Below, one piece after another: positions 52,455-64,000 of a stretch of DNA of 64,000 bases (positions are counted from its first letter, which is position 1; every line of letters begins with the position of its first letter). This DNA comes from Eonycteris spelaea. Lineage: Eukaryota; Chordata; Mammalia; Chiroptera; Pteropodidae. The notes under the pieces were generated by a model. It ran no database searches. It had not been told where the DNA came from and worked only from the letters and a program-made list of their open reading frames with translations. The translations under genes and the position numbers were made by a program. The stretch lies in assembly GCA_003508835.1 (NCBI GenBank), contig PUFA01000544.1:124001-188000 (forward strand), given 5' to 3'.

Positions 52455-55400
52455 TCTGATACCTGAGGTTCAGTGGATAAATACCCAGAAGAGGAATTGC
52501 TGGGTCAAAAGGTTTATCCAATCTTAATTTTTTTGAGAAAACCTCATACTATTTTCCATAGTGGCTGTACCAATTTGCAGTTTCACTGACAATGTATGAG
52601 GGTTCCCTTTTCTCCACATTCTCACCAGCACTTATTCTTTGAGTTATTGACGATAGCACATTATGACAGGTGTCAGGTGATAGATCATTGTGGTTTTTAA
52701 TTTGCATTTCTCTGATGATTAGTGACCTTGAGCATCTTTTCATATATATGTCTATTGGCCATCTGTAGTTTCCTCTTTGGAGAAGTATCTGTTTAGGTCT
52801 TCTGCCCATTTTTAAATTGGATTGTTTTTGTTATTGTTGATGAGTTGTGTTGGAGTTCTTTATATATTTTGGATATTAACCACTTATCAGAAGTATCATT
52901 AGCAAATATCTTCTCCCAATTAGTTGGTTGTCTTTTTGTTTTTGTTGATAGTTTCCTTTGCTGTACAAAAACTTGTTAGTTTGATGTAGTCCAATTTGTT
53001 TATTTTTTTCTTTTGTTTCCCTTGCCCCAGGAGATATATCTGAAAAGAAATTACCATTAGCAATATCAAAGAGATTACTGCCTATATTTTCTTCTAGAAG
53101 TTTTAAGGTTTGGGGTCTTAAATTTAAGTCTTTAACCCATTTTGAGTCTATTCTTATAGATGGTTTAAAAGGTGGTCCAGTTTCCTTTTTTCTTTTTTTG
53201 CATGTATCTGTCTTTTCTTCCCAACACCATTTATTGAAGAGACTATCTTTACTCCATTGTAAATTCTTGCCTCCTTTGTCATATATTGAGTGTATAGGTG
53301 TGGATTTATTTCTGGGCTCTTTAGTCTGTTCCATTGATCAGTGTATCTGTTTTATACCAGTACCATGCTGTTTTGGTTACTGTAGTCTTGTAGTATACTT
53401 TGACATCAGGCAGTGTGATACCTCCAACTTTGTTCTTCTTTCTCAAGATTGCCATGACTATTCGGGGTCTTTTATGGTTCCATATAAATTTTAGGATTGT
53501 TTGTTCTAGCTCTCTAAAAAATGCCATTGGTATTTTGATAGGGATTGCATTGAATCTATAAATTGCTTTGGGTAGTATGACCATTTTAATGATGTCGATT
53601 CTTCCTACTCATGAGCACAGTATATGCTTCCATTTATTTGTATCTTCTTCAATTTCTTTTTTCAATGACTTATAATTTTCCGAGAACAGGTCTTCCACCT
53701 TCTTTGTTAATTTGATTCCCAGGTATTTTATAGTTTTCGATGCAATTGCAAATGGGATTGTTTTCTTAATTTCTCTTTCTAAAGTTCATCATTGGTGTAT
53801 AAAAATGTCACTGACTTCTGAATATTTATTTTGTAACCTGCTAGATGACTGAATTCATCGATCGGTTCTAACAGTTTTTTGATGGCATCTTTAGGGTTCT
53901 CTGTACATAGTATCATGTCGTCAACAAATAGCGAGCGAGAGTTTTACTTCTTTCTTTCCAATTCAGATACCTTTTATTTCTTTTTCTTTTCTTATTGCTG
54001 TGGCTAAGTCTTCCAATCCAATGTGGAAGAGGACTGATGAAAGTAGGCATCTTTGTCTTGTTCCTGATCTTAAGGAAAACACTTTTAACCTCTCTCCATT
54101 GAGTATATTAGCTATAGGTTTGTCATATGGCCTTTATTATGTTGAGGTATGTTCCTCTATTCTCACTTTGCTAAGGGGGTTTGCTGGATTTTATTGACTG
54201 CTTTTTCTGGATCTATTGATATGATCATGGGGTTTTTTATCTTTCAATTTGTTAATGTGGTGTATCACATTAATTGATTTGTGGATATTGTACCAACCTT
54301 GCATCCCAAGAATAAATCCAACTTGATCATGGTGTATGATACTTTTAATGTATTGCTGAATTCGGTTTGCTAATATTCGTTGGGGATTTTTGCATCAATG
54401 TTCATAAGAGATATCGGCCTATAGTATTCTTTATTTGTAATGTCTTCGTGTGGTTTTGGAATCAAGGTAATGGTGGCCTTATAAAAGGACTTAGGGAACC
54501 TTCCCTCTTTTGAATTTTTGGAATAGTTTGAGAAGAATAGGTGATAATTCTTCTTTGAATTTTGGTAAAATTCACCTATGAAGCCATCTGGTCTAGGACT
54601 TTTGTTTTTTGGAGAGGTTTTGATTACTGGTCTATTTCATTGGTGGCAACCAGTCAGTTCAGATTTTCTGTTTCTTCTTGATTCAGTCTTGGGAGAGTGT
54701 ATGTTTCTAGGAATGTGTCTATTTCCCAGATTGTCCAATTTGTTGGCATATAATTGCTTGTAGTATTTTTTATGACCCTTTGTATTCTTTGGAGTCTATA
54801 GTTATTTCTTCTCTTTCATTTCATTTTATTTATTTGAGTCCTTTCTCTTTTTTCCTTGATGAGATCTTTTTAAGATCTGTCAATTTTGTTTATCCTTTCA
54901 AGAACCAGCTCTTGATTTCAATAATCTTTTGTATTATTTTTCTAGACTCTATTTCATTTATTTCCACTCTGATCTTTATGATTTCCTTCCTTCTATTCAC
55001 TTTGGGCTTTGTTTGCTGTTCTTTTTCTAGTCCTTTTAAGTGTAAGGTTAGATTGTTTATTTGAGCTTTCCCTTGTTTCTCTTGAGAGTAGACCTGTATT
55101 GCTATGAATTTCCCTCTTAGGACTGCTTTTGCTGTATCCCATAGATTTTTGAGTTGTCATGTTTTCATTTTCATTTGTTTCTAGGTATCTTTTGATTTTT
55201 TCCTTGATGTCATTGATAAGCCCATTGTTTAGTAGCATATTATTTAGTCTCATGTGTTCGTGTATTTTCCATTTTTTTTCTTGTAGTTGATTTTTAATTT
55301 TATGCCATTGTAATTGGAGAAGATGGTAGATATGATTTCAGTCTTCTTAAATTTGTTGAGACTTGTTTTGTGTCCTATCATGTGGTCTAGCTTGGAAAAT

Positions 55401-55930
55401 GTCCATGTGCCCTTGAGAAGAGTGTATATTTTGTTGCTTTGGGGTAAAATGCTCTGAAAATATCTATTAAATCCATCTGGTCTAGTGTGTCTTTTAGGCC
55501 CATTGTTTCCTTGTTGATTCTTTGCCTGGAGGATGTGTACATTGGTGTCATTGTGTCAATGTGATGTTAAAGTCTCCAACTATGAACATATTACTGTTAA
55601 TCTCTCCTTTTATGTTGGTCAATAATTGCTTTATGTATGTAGGTGCTCCTATGTTGGTGCACATATGTTTACTAGGGTTATGTCTTCTTATCAATCCCTT
55701 TATCATAATGTAATACCCTTCTTTATCTCTTATTACAACCTTTGTTTTAAAGTCTGTTTTATATAAGTGTTGCTACCCTAGCTTTTTTTTTTCATTTCCA
55801 TTTGCATGAAATATCTTTTTTCATTCCTTTACTTTCAGTTCGTGAGTGTCATTCAATCTGAAGTGGGTCTCTTGTGCCTCAGTTTTGATGACAGACATCT
55901 TATGTCAGGACATCTCAGATTTCCAGAAAT
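52455..55930 (-). mobile_element. Antisense L1, ORF2 region
   Basis: 3.5 kb of reverse L1 ORF2: 'ataaatacccagaagaggaa', 'ccaacaccatttattgaag' (53221 on), 'gattgcattgaatctataaa', 'atcccatagatttttgag'. Several - strand frames (for example 53321-53584 and 52876-53334) are still readable but separately. It lacks the 3'UTR and poly(A), so the end nearest 52455 was lost or cut off by rearrangement. Confidence 0.85.
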
Positions 55931-56667
55931 TTCACATAATTTTTTCACCTAATTTCTGGAACACTCATGACACATATACAGATACAAAATAAAGAAGGCT
56001 CAATGTTATTTTTTATTTTTATTTCACAGTGCTTCCCAGGTAATTTTCAGCACACCAAGATAGGCTTAATTAGTTTAATATTTCTCTTTTATAAGGAGAG
56101 ATCTCATATTTTGAGGTATTCTAGGAACCCTTTGGACCACTGCAAAGCCTTCTAGGTCAAGAAAAGACTAATTTTGCATCAGCTTACTTTTGATGTTTAA
56201 ATTCACGTACGTAATTAAATTCATTCAAACCTTATTCAGCTTGACTACACAAAATTTGTTTTCAAGTTCCTGTTTCACAAACCTTCTACAACTTTCATTG
56301 TCTGTTCTTACTCATTCAGAAATACCCAATGTTATTTCAGGATCAACTATTTTCATTCATTCAAAAATATATTTTCATGCTTAACACCTTCAGTTCCCAG
56401 AAATATCTGATGTTTCCCTTTCACCTTAATTAGATTTCTTAAACAGTTAATTTAGATGACTCTACAGACATGTATGTTTTAATTAAACTAACAAACTTAA
56501 GCTAGCTTTTATTTTCCAAAGATTAATCTCAGATTCCATGAGCTTGAAAAACATTTGGGTTAATTTCAATATTTCTGAACATTTTAGAATAGCCAGTCCT
56601 TATAAACACTTTCGTTTTTTTTTAAGCCAGTTAAACGTAGCTCTTTTACAACCTAGCAGTACCATCC
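55931..56667. other. AT-rich spacer between L1 and the class I provirus
   Basis: No recognised gene. It may be ERVL internal sequence displaced by later insertions, or another retroviral fragment; I could not decide. Confidence 0.4.
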
Positions 56668-57061
56668 TGTAGGATAACTCAGAACATAGCCCTTCCACAC
56701 ACCCAGAAGACTCATAGCTGCCCAGCCAGCAGCCAGGGAAGGCAATACACAAAGAGCTGTCAGCAGTGTCTGCTGCCCCCATGGACATATCCACTCTTGT
56801 AACACAGCAGCACATCTCACTCCTGTCTATCTGACAAGGTGGCTGTTCCCCTAATGAGATTGCCCCTCTCTCTGCTTGTGTGCATAAAAACTGCTTGCTC
56901 TTGGTCTGGAGCTTTATTCCTGCAGCTTCGACCAGCTGCTCCTGAGGCTTCCCTGCCTCATGAGTAATAAAGGGCATTTCTCACTCCCCTGGTTCTCTTG
57001 GTGTTCTCCTGGAATATCCAAACTTGGGTGCAAGTTCCAGGCCTGGGGCTCCTGCATTACA
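56668..57061 (+). mobile_element. 5' LTR of a class I-like provirus
   Basis: 394 bases, TGTAGG...ATTACA. TATA-like CATAAAA is at 56883-56889 and AATAAA at 56966-56971. It aligns with the 3' LTR at 61133-61551 nearly throughout ('gctgcccagccagcagccag', 'attgcccctctctctgcttg', 'aaacttgggtgcaagttcca'). A sequence starting 'ttggtgtagctggcagg' follows directly, where a tRNA primer site would sit. Confidence 0.8.
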
Positions 57062-60000
57062 GTTGGTGTAGCTGGCAGGATATTCAGAAAGTACCCCTGT
57101 TGAGTTGACCTAAAGTGAGGGAGGAACCTGCCTGTTGGGGTTGGTTAGGGGAACCTGGGGTGGGCCTCTGAGCCCATGATGTTTTGAGGTGGCAGCTTTT
57201 TAGATTCATGGGGTGACCAAAGGACTGGGGGGTCACCCTCCAATGCACCTATGGGCCTCTTACATAGTTTACCAAAAAGTAGGGGAATTGTGTTTCTTTG
57301 AAAAAGCAGAAGGAGCTGTGACCCATGGCAGCCACAATGGGCCGGCCCCTCCTGCAGGCACTGCGTGAGGTGACCGCTAAAATTTGCAGGCTAAGAAAAG
57401 GACAACAAAAGTGGAAGAGGAAGTCAGGCTAGAACAAAACCTGCAAGTCACACAGGCCAATAGCAGGGATATCCTGGGACAACAGAACAGACTAGTCAAC
57501 AACTGCAGGACATAGTTTGCCGCTTTACAGAAGTTCAGGAGTGAAAGCTAACAAGAGCTTGCATATAGACAGAATTGCAGTCTGAAGGGAACCCCAATAT
57601 TGGACCAACAGAAGAAAGTGAGTCTGAAGAAATAGAGGTGTCCTTTCATGTCCACATGTGTGTTCGTGCCTGCCTGGTAACTGTTTAAAAAAGTAAGACT
57701 CAAAAAGACGCCTGAAGGATGAAATCCAAGGAAACTGCCTCCTCCCCTTAAACATCTACACATATCTGCCCAGCCATATCTGTCAGCATAGTTCGTAGAA
57801 TTCTGCCAGAAAGGATCAGAGTCCATCACAGGGTGGCTACTTCGCCTCTAGACACGGGGTGCGGATGGCATAATAGTGTCTGGATATGAATTGACTTGGA
57901 TGGCCTCTGTCACCACCCACCCTTCTTTGCACCTGTGTATATATGGGGCAATCCAGTATGCAGGAAATGTGTCACTGCTGAATTGGCTCACGGTTGGTTG
58001 TCACGTGCCTTGGCCAAATAAAGGCGAGGTGCTGATGGCCCAGCCCTGCTGGATGTCCATGCCAGAACTGGTGTTCCTTAGGGAGATGAGGATGCAGCAA
58101 GCTATTTATATCGAATCATTTGAGGGCCCTGATGTGGTGCCATTTACTACAGGTATGCAGGTCTGCATCATACAGATGGCTTGCCAGCCTATTATGGTCC
58201 TTTGCTGCCCATCCTGTCTAACCTAATGGGGAGGACAAGCCAGGAGGCAACAAGGCTTTCGTACATTTGGGGAAAATTGAACTGGCCATGCAGAAATGGG
58301 GCCCACGGGTCCAACGGGAAGAAAGAGAGTCAATTGTGGGTGTGTAGGTGGAAAGTAAAGATGGCCCGGTAAAGGTGACCAGGAGGCAACTATGGACAGA
58401 TCTGATAAGGGCCAGCGACAACCCAAAAAGATTGATAAGCAACTCAATACACAGTACTGGTCTCCCTGTGGCAGCAGCTTAAACCAAAGCAGAAATTCCA
58501 ACCCTGCTTGACAGGCAGGCAGTTTCCACACCTTGGAATGGACCTTGAGCAGTGGACACTCAACCCTTGTTTCCTTGCCTGAATGACTTTTCCAGGACCA
58601 GGAAATGTCCAAAATATTCACCTAGACAGTCTAGATCAATTCACCTTTACCTGGGAACGACAACAATGTGACCAACACTGTCCTACCAATGCAGTATCTC
58701 TAATAGACCCACTATTTGCCACAGTTTTATGGTGAGGATTTGACTGGCTGGGACAAACCCTTCACCATACAACTGTACCATCATATCAATGATGTCATGC
58801 TAACTTTTGACTCTTTCAGACTTACAGCAAGCTGTAACCAGCCCCCACCTTTTGCCAGGTTTTGAAAAACTGTCAAGGGCAAATGAAATACTTCTAGAGG
58901 CCACAAAATATATTTATAAATTGTCAATCTAAAGGATGTCAATTGCGTACTTTCTAATGCCATTAGAAATTGTGGTTTCTGAGAGTTAAGAATTTGTATT
59001 ATGATTAAAAGGGAAATATATATGTGTAGTAACAGAAGATATAAGTTATACAGATTTATTTTAAAGGAGATTAAAGATATAGAGATTTAAAGGAAATTAA
59101 AGGAAAGTAATTTGTCTTAAAGTTGCTTATTTCTAAATAGGTAAGAAGAGGCTAACTGACAGGATGATGAAAGTTTACAGATCTGTGAAGAGAAATCTTG
59201 AAAGAAGGAACTTTCGGTTAAGCTACACATGATTGGAAAAAATTTAAATGTCAGAAGCAAGCTAATTCAAAATCAGAGTTCTGTTTTCTTCAGCAAACAA
59301 GGCAGAATTTCTGAGATTATTGGTCTGTTACTGATATTATGGAAAAGGTTTCTGCTTGAAGAAAACAAAGATTTTGTGTTTTATCAGGATTACTTTTGTG
59401 TTTTATGTTGTTGTAATCAGGTCCTTGGCTACCTGAGAACTAAGTTTTGCTAATAATTGTACAGAATTGGAGTGTCTCTTTCCTCCCACTTATCCCGCCA
59501 TAATCAAAACACTTTTAATGAGTAAGTATTCTCATGGCAATGTGATTATTTGCATAAATTCAATAAGAATGTGTTCTCTTTATAACAGGACATGAATGGA
59601 AACTAATTTTGATTACCGAGGCTTTGACTGGAATGTCATATTTGAGAGAAATGCAGAGACTCAGATATGACCAAACAACTTAAGGAATTAAGATTGATGT
59701 ATGGAAGCCATAAAAGCCTTTGGAAATACTGGCCTGGTACCTGGCTCTCATGGTTCCCAGCAGCCTTCCCAGGTGAGTAAAGAATGTCACTTCTTGGCAG
59801 GTGCAGGAAACTTAAGATATTTTGGAGATCTTAAGAAGAGAGGAACTCACTCCAAACCTGGAGGTACTGCAGGCATCCTCTGAGGGCAAGTCCTTGCCTT
59901 GGCTTTTCTGGACTTGTGGGCCTTTTAAATTCAATCTGAAGATTCCTCGTAAATTCCAGCAAAAGCAGAATTAAAAGTGCCTATCTAGTTAATTAATATT

Positions 60001-61132
60001 TTCTCTGGGCTTATGCAAATAATCAGGCCAAGATTATTACAATGACATTTCACAAATGAATGAGCCTTAATTTGGCTCTCTTTGGTAGAAATAGAGATAG
60101 TTGGAGAGGAAAGAAAAAACATGTTTCAATAAGAACTGAAATATACCTATGTAAACATTAGATTCTTGTGCTTTCATTGTCTTCTAGGTTTGATTTATTT
60201 TCTACTTGTAAATTGAAACTGGATCCTGAATTCTTCAGTTTCCCGAAATATCTGTCTGTGGCTCTTCGAACATGTTTTTATTTTGTAATTTTTCTCCCAT
60301 CCTTTGACTAGCAATTATTGAAAACTCTAACTGCTTTTTCCAAGCCATGAAAACTAAAGATGGATGATTCTATATAAAATTCGAGAGATTGTCACAACAG
60401 CTCATGTTTGAACAAGAGAGGTGACTTGTGCTATGTGGGCTACATAGAGAATTTGTCCTAGTGTCTGAAGACATCATCAGGGACATTTCAAGTTGCAGAA
60501 GATGCTTCCAGCCTTATATGAGAAATCTTTACTGACAGCCTTATAAACTCAGAAGCTGGTTTATAATTTGCTCTGATTATTAACCTTTGTTTTCTCTTCT
60601 TTTCAATAGACATAGGAGGTGTCTATACAGTGTGCTAATACAACCTGCTAAACCTACAGTAACACCTCTAGGGAAGGTGTGACTTACATAGAATCATGGC
60701 AGAAGAGAACTTTGTATTCATAGAAAACCAGAAGCTAACAATATATTCAGTTGAATGTAGGACAGTTTTCATTCCTCTAACCCCCAACTCTGCCCGTTTT
60801 TAGCAGACAACAACTGGAGCAGTTCTTGCCTCTCTTCCCTCGATATTGAGGAGTGATCAAGAGACTGGGGGCAGCTGTAACAGGAATTATCGCCTCATGC
60901 ATTGCAGCACTTGGAGCAAAGCCCTTAACGCTTGGTGGCCCTTGTTGGCTCTTGGGGTTGTTACCTGGTAACAGGACCACTTGGCTTATATGTACTGTTA
61001 CTGTTAGGATATAGCCTTTATTGTATTAGTGATACATGGATGCAATATGCAAATGCTCTAACCACCCTGGGACTCCCGTATGGAAGAACTGATGCGAAGA
61101 ATGTGAGGTGGAGGAGCTCTGTTGTGGTGGAG
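57062..61132 (+). mobile_element. Internal region of the class I-like provirus, decayed
   Basis: About 4.1 kb, well short of a complete gag-pol-env, so large parts are deleted. The longest frame (57876-58226) is 116 codons with no domain I can name. Near the 3' end, 60932-61180 encodes a long hydrophobic run (YVLLLLGYSLYCI) that would fit the membrane anchor of an envelope relic. 59000-60300 is AT-rich and uninterpreted. No intact viral gene is present. Confidence 0.6.
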
Positions 61133-61551
61133 TGTAGGGTTAACTCAGAGTGTAGCTCCTCCATATACTCAGAAGACTGAAAGCTGCCCAGCCAGCAGCC
61201 AGGCAAGGTAGTACACAAAGAGCTGTCAGCAGTGCCTGCTCCCAAGGACTTTCCTGCTGCTTCTGTGAACATTATCTGCTCCTGTAACCAAGCAGCACTT
61301 CTCACTCCTGTCCATCTGAGAAGGCAGCTGCTCCCCCAATGAGATTGCCCCTCTCTCTGCTTGTGTGCATAAAAAACTGCTTGCTCTTGGTCAGAAGCTT
61401 TATTCCTACAGCTTCGACCAGCCACTGCTTAAGGAAGCTTCCATGACTTGTGAGTAATAAATGGCATTTCACACCCCTCTGGTCCTCCTGGATTTTCTTC
61501 CAGAATATCTAAACTTGGGTGCAAGTTCCAGGCCTGGGCTCCTGAATTACA
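61133..61551 (+). mobile_element. 3' LTR of the class I-like provirus
   Basis: 419 bases, TGTAGG...ATTACA, paired with 56668-57061; AATAAA is at 61456-61461. A purine-biased stretch ('gaggtggaggag') lies just upstream, near where a polypurine tract is expected. It carries about 25 bases of insertion relative to the 5' LTR, including 'tcctgctgcttctgtgaac'. I could not find matching target-site duplications outside the two LTRs. Confidence 0.8.
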
Positions 61552-62070
61552 TAAGCAGAGGTAGAAAATACCACACGTCCATAATACATCCATGTGGATA
61601 CACATGAACATCAAACAGATGCAAATAGAGATCTCATGGCTTCCGTAGAAGAAGTGGGATCTGTTCAAAGAACCTTTCTTCCTTTCCCCACTTTATCAGC
61701 CTGTCCAGATGCTGACAAAGTTGTAGACATTCTAACATATTTTTCTAGTTTTAGTTCATTCTCCAGTTTTCTAACCTTGACTTCTGCCTCTCGCTGGGCT
61801 TCAGTAGCCACTGAAACAACTCACAGGAGGACCAGCTGTGACCATGTGAGTTGTGACCATGCGCTTTCCTTCTTAGCCAAAGTGTGATGAATACTACTTC
61901 AAAGAAATGGATAATTTCAGCTAGCATTTTCAGGATGTCCCATATGCAATGATTCACACAGATTTTGCATATGTAATTTCTGATGCAAAGTAGGTGGCCA
62001 ATCAGGAATTATCCCCGTGGATAACTCTTTCCCAAGGCCAATTTCTTCAGGCTCTATGCTGGCTCACCAA
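61552..62070 (-). mobile_element. ERVL leader and gag-like fragment, antisense
   Basis: Lies just inside the LTR at 62071-62479 on the - strand and begins near 'ttggtgagccagcatagag', a possible primer-site region. Further in, around 61810-61690, the - strand reads as a charged coiled-coil-like segment of a gag type. The class I provirus interrupts it at 61551. Confidence 0.5.
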
Positions 62071-62479
62071 TTTTTCTTCCAAAAATTTTCTGGAGCCAGG
62101 AAGACCAAAAAGAAAAGAAAAAAGAAAAAGAATAAAAAGAGGCAGATGAGTCCATCATAAGAGTTAACTAAGAGAATTTACGTTCTAGATGTGCCTTGAG
62201 CAGTAGCAAGACAACAGTGATATCCTCCATGCCTTGTGGTAGGCACAAAGTTGTCAGGGCAAGATGACAAAGTACAGGATGTGACCCAACCCAGATAGGG
62301 GAAAATGCATTACATGCTTTCTTGGGAAAGGGTAATGATGATTTCCAGGACCTAGTGTGCCAGAGGAATGGGAGATACTTGGATAGTGTCTGGGGGCATT
62401 CATCGAAGCAATCTGTTCTAACCCAGTTCATTTCCAGGGTCTGGCTACATTCACGTCATTGAACAGCCTTTCTTCCACA
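62071..62479 (-). mobile_element. ERVL LTR, antisense (5' LTR)
   Basis: Starts TGTGGAAG on the - strand at 62479 and aligns with 48861-49272 ('cacgtcattgaacag', 'atgccttacatgctt' with 'atgcattacatgctt', 'aagaccaaa' with 'gagaccaaa'). The end near 62071 is approximate. An A-rich run (aaaagaaaaaag) disrupts the distal part. Confidence 0.65.
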
Positions 62480-62780
62480 ATATCTGTGCTTGCATCATAT
62501 CCTGACACAGTATTAAACACATTATTGGTAAAACATATTATTATAAAGATTAAGACTTAGGAATATAGTCCAAAATCTCAATCGTGATTTTATATATGTA
62601 GTTATATAATCAAGACATAGATAAAATTTCCAACTATGAAGTATTCTTCACATTTATTATATCAAAATTCTGTTTGAAGATGATGCTTCAGAAACTTCAA
62701 AACTATATTCATTATAGGTGTTATAATATGAGCAATTACATAATTCAATATCAAATCTTTATCTCCCAATCAATAGGAAG
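62480..62780 (+). other. AT-rich intron end of the second copy
   Basis: Corresponds in position to about 26200-26800 of the intact gene. No good acceptor was found before the decayed finger exon. Confidence 0.45.
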
Positions 62781-64000
62781 ACTTTATGTTGAATTCACAA
62801 TTGAGGAATTATCACCAAGATAGGACATTGGTAAAGAGAATTATACCATCTTTGGATAATGGACAGAAATAAGAGCCATGGCATCAAGGATTTTGACCTC
62901 AAGGCAGTATTGGAATATATGTATGACTTTGAGATGACAATGAAAGAAATTACAGAGAATTGCTTTTGACATAACAGAAATCTGAGAAAAGATTGGCAAT
63001 ATAACAAACCCTCAAATTTTTTGAAAGTAGTGTTTCTGTAAGAAATAACACAAACTAGTATTTCATGCAGGACAAGCTATTTGTAAGGATTTTCTTAACA
63101 AAAAATAGTGCTTCAAATAAGTAAAGTTTTTTAGATAATAGACATGGATTAAGTTTATAAGCACTCCAGGGGGATCTGCAGAGAGTAAAAATGAGGAGAA
63201 AACTAATGAATGCAATCAATCTGAGAAGACTATTACCAATGATTGCTGAGTTTCATCATTTCGAAGGATCCCTCTTAGTGTCAAAAACTCTTGTAATAAA
63301 GATAGGAAGATCTTAAAATATCTTTTGTTACCTACACATTTACAAGAAAACACACAAGAGAAAAACCTGACGAATGACCGTGGGAAGGCTTTTTATCAGA
63401 AGCTCACATCTTACGGATCATGAGAGAACTCATACTGTAGGAGAAAAAAACCTTACAAATGTAATGAGTATGGCGTAGCATTTATCCTATTTGCAAACCT
63501 CACTAAGTATTTAAAATTACGTAGTGGAGAGAAATCACACAAATGTAATGTGTGTGGCAAGGGTTTTACTCAAAAGTCAAATCTTATATTACATCAGAGA
63601 TTTCATACAGGAGGAAAAGTATATTCATTATAGATGTTATATTTTGAGCGATTATAAATGTAACATACATGTTCACACCGGTGCAGTGTTGAGAGAATTT
63701 ATGCAGGAGAAATATCTTACGAGTGTCCTAAATATAGTAAAGATTTCATCCAACATTCATTACTCAGGAGTCATGATACATCTCATACTGCAGAAAAACT
63801 AATAATGAAATATGTGGCAAAGCTCTTATCCTATATGGAAATCTTACTACGCATCAGAAATTACATACTGCAGAGAAACCAACAAATGTAAGGTGTGTGG
63901 CGAGAGTTTTGCACAAAGGTCAAAACTAATGGAACGTCAGAGATTTCATACAGGAAAACCTTGCAAATGTAATATATGAGATAAGGCTTTTATCACATGT
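62781..64000 (+). pseudogene. Decayed zinc-finger exon of the second copy (cut by window edge)
   Basis: The linker part is recognisable: 'agccatggcatcaaggattt' (62874 on) matches 'agccatgtaatcaaagactt' of the intact gene, followed by 'gacaatgaaagaaattac' against 'gatgagagaaattac'. From about 63350, fingers appear with stops, shifts and lost Cys or His codons. One unit at about 63532-63615 keeps most of the pattern (KCNVCGKGF ... HQRFH). The array runs off the right edge, so its full length is unknown. Confidence 0.85.

Noticed and set aside
56290..56420. Possible second copy of the 60170-60260 retroviral sequence
   Set aside because: 'cagttcccagaaatatctg' resembles 'cagtttcccgaaatatctg' and a short 'ctttcattgtct' is shared, but spacing differs and the rest does not align by eye. 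Too weak to claim.

Overview
This window looks like genomic DNA of a placental mammal, probably a laurasiatherian. It carries L1 elements of several ages, MIR, MaLR-type LTRs, ERVL and class I endogenous retroviruses, and a KRAB-C2H2 zinc-finger locus of the type found in primate ZNF clusters. I see no Alu, rodent B1/B2, ruminant BovB or carnivore tRNA-Lys SINE. The one clear SINE has a head like tRNA-Val, and the younger L1 3' end resembles those of bats and other laurasiatherians. A bat is possible, but the species call is an inference.

The main gene is on the + strand. It has a CpG-rich promoter and untranslated exon 1 (donor after 9829), a start-codon exon (12752-12844), a 127-bp KRAB-A exon (17683-17809), and a last exon (26808-28453) with a linker and 14 consecutive intact C2H2 fingers. 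The three coding pieces join in phase into a 595-residue protein, MALSQ...TGEKP. The KRAB-B exon between them (about 18322) is broken by a 2-base deletion and probably skipped. The stop falls on the first codon of what was finger 15, and about eight decayed fingers follow up to about 29075.

A second, tandem copy runs from about 40353 to beyond the right edge. It keeps an intact-looking start exon (40353-40415). Its KRAB-A exon (42539-42662) has lost the splice acceptor and carries a nonsense codon and two small deletions. Its KRAB-B (about 43111) and finger exon (about 62781-64000) are decayed. Matching intron segments (about 12.85-13.4 kb with 40.4-40.9 kb, 17.8-19.7 kb with 42.6-44.6 kb, 25.4-26.2 kb with 48.0-48.8 kb) show that the locus arose by tandem duplication.

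Most of the rest is transposon sediment. Left of the gene (1-9.3 kb) are several LTRs, two MaLR LTRs and a MER5-like fragment. Its introns hold antisense L1s (13.4-16.1, 19.7-23.4, 23.4-24.2 kb), two sense L1 3' ends and a MIR. A decayed, almost full-length sense L1 (30.97-36.5 kb) separates the two gene copies. The pseudogene's last intron has a nested stack: antisense ERVL LTRs and internal pieces at 48.86-52.45 and 61.55-62.48 kb look like one split provirus, invaded by an antisense L1 (52.45-55.9 kb) and a sense class I provirus with paired LTRs (56,668-61,551).

The expected job of the intact gene is sequence-specific DNA binding and, if the KRAB domain still recruits TRIM28, silencing of transposons. 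Its KRAB motif has a Ser where most members have Leu, so that activity needs testing.
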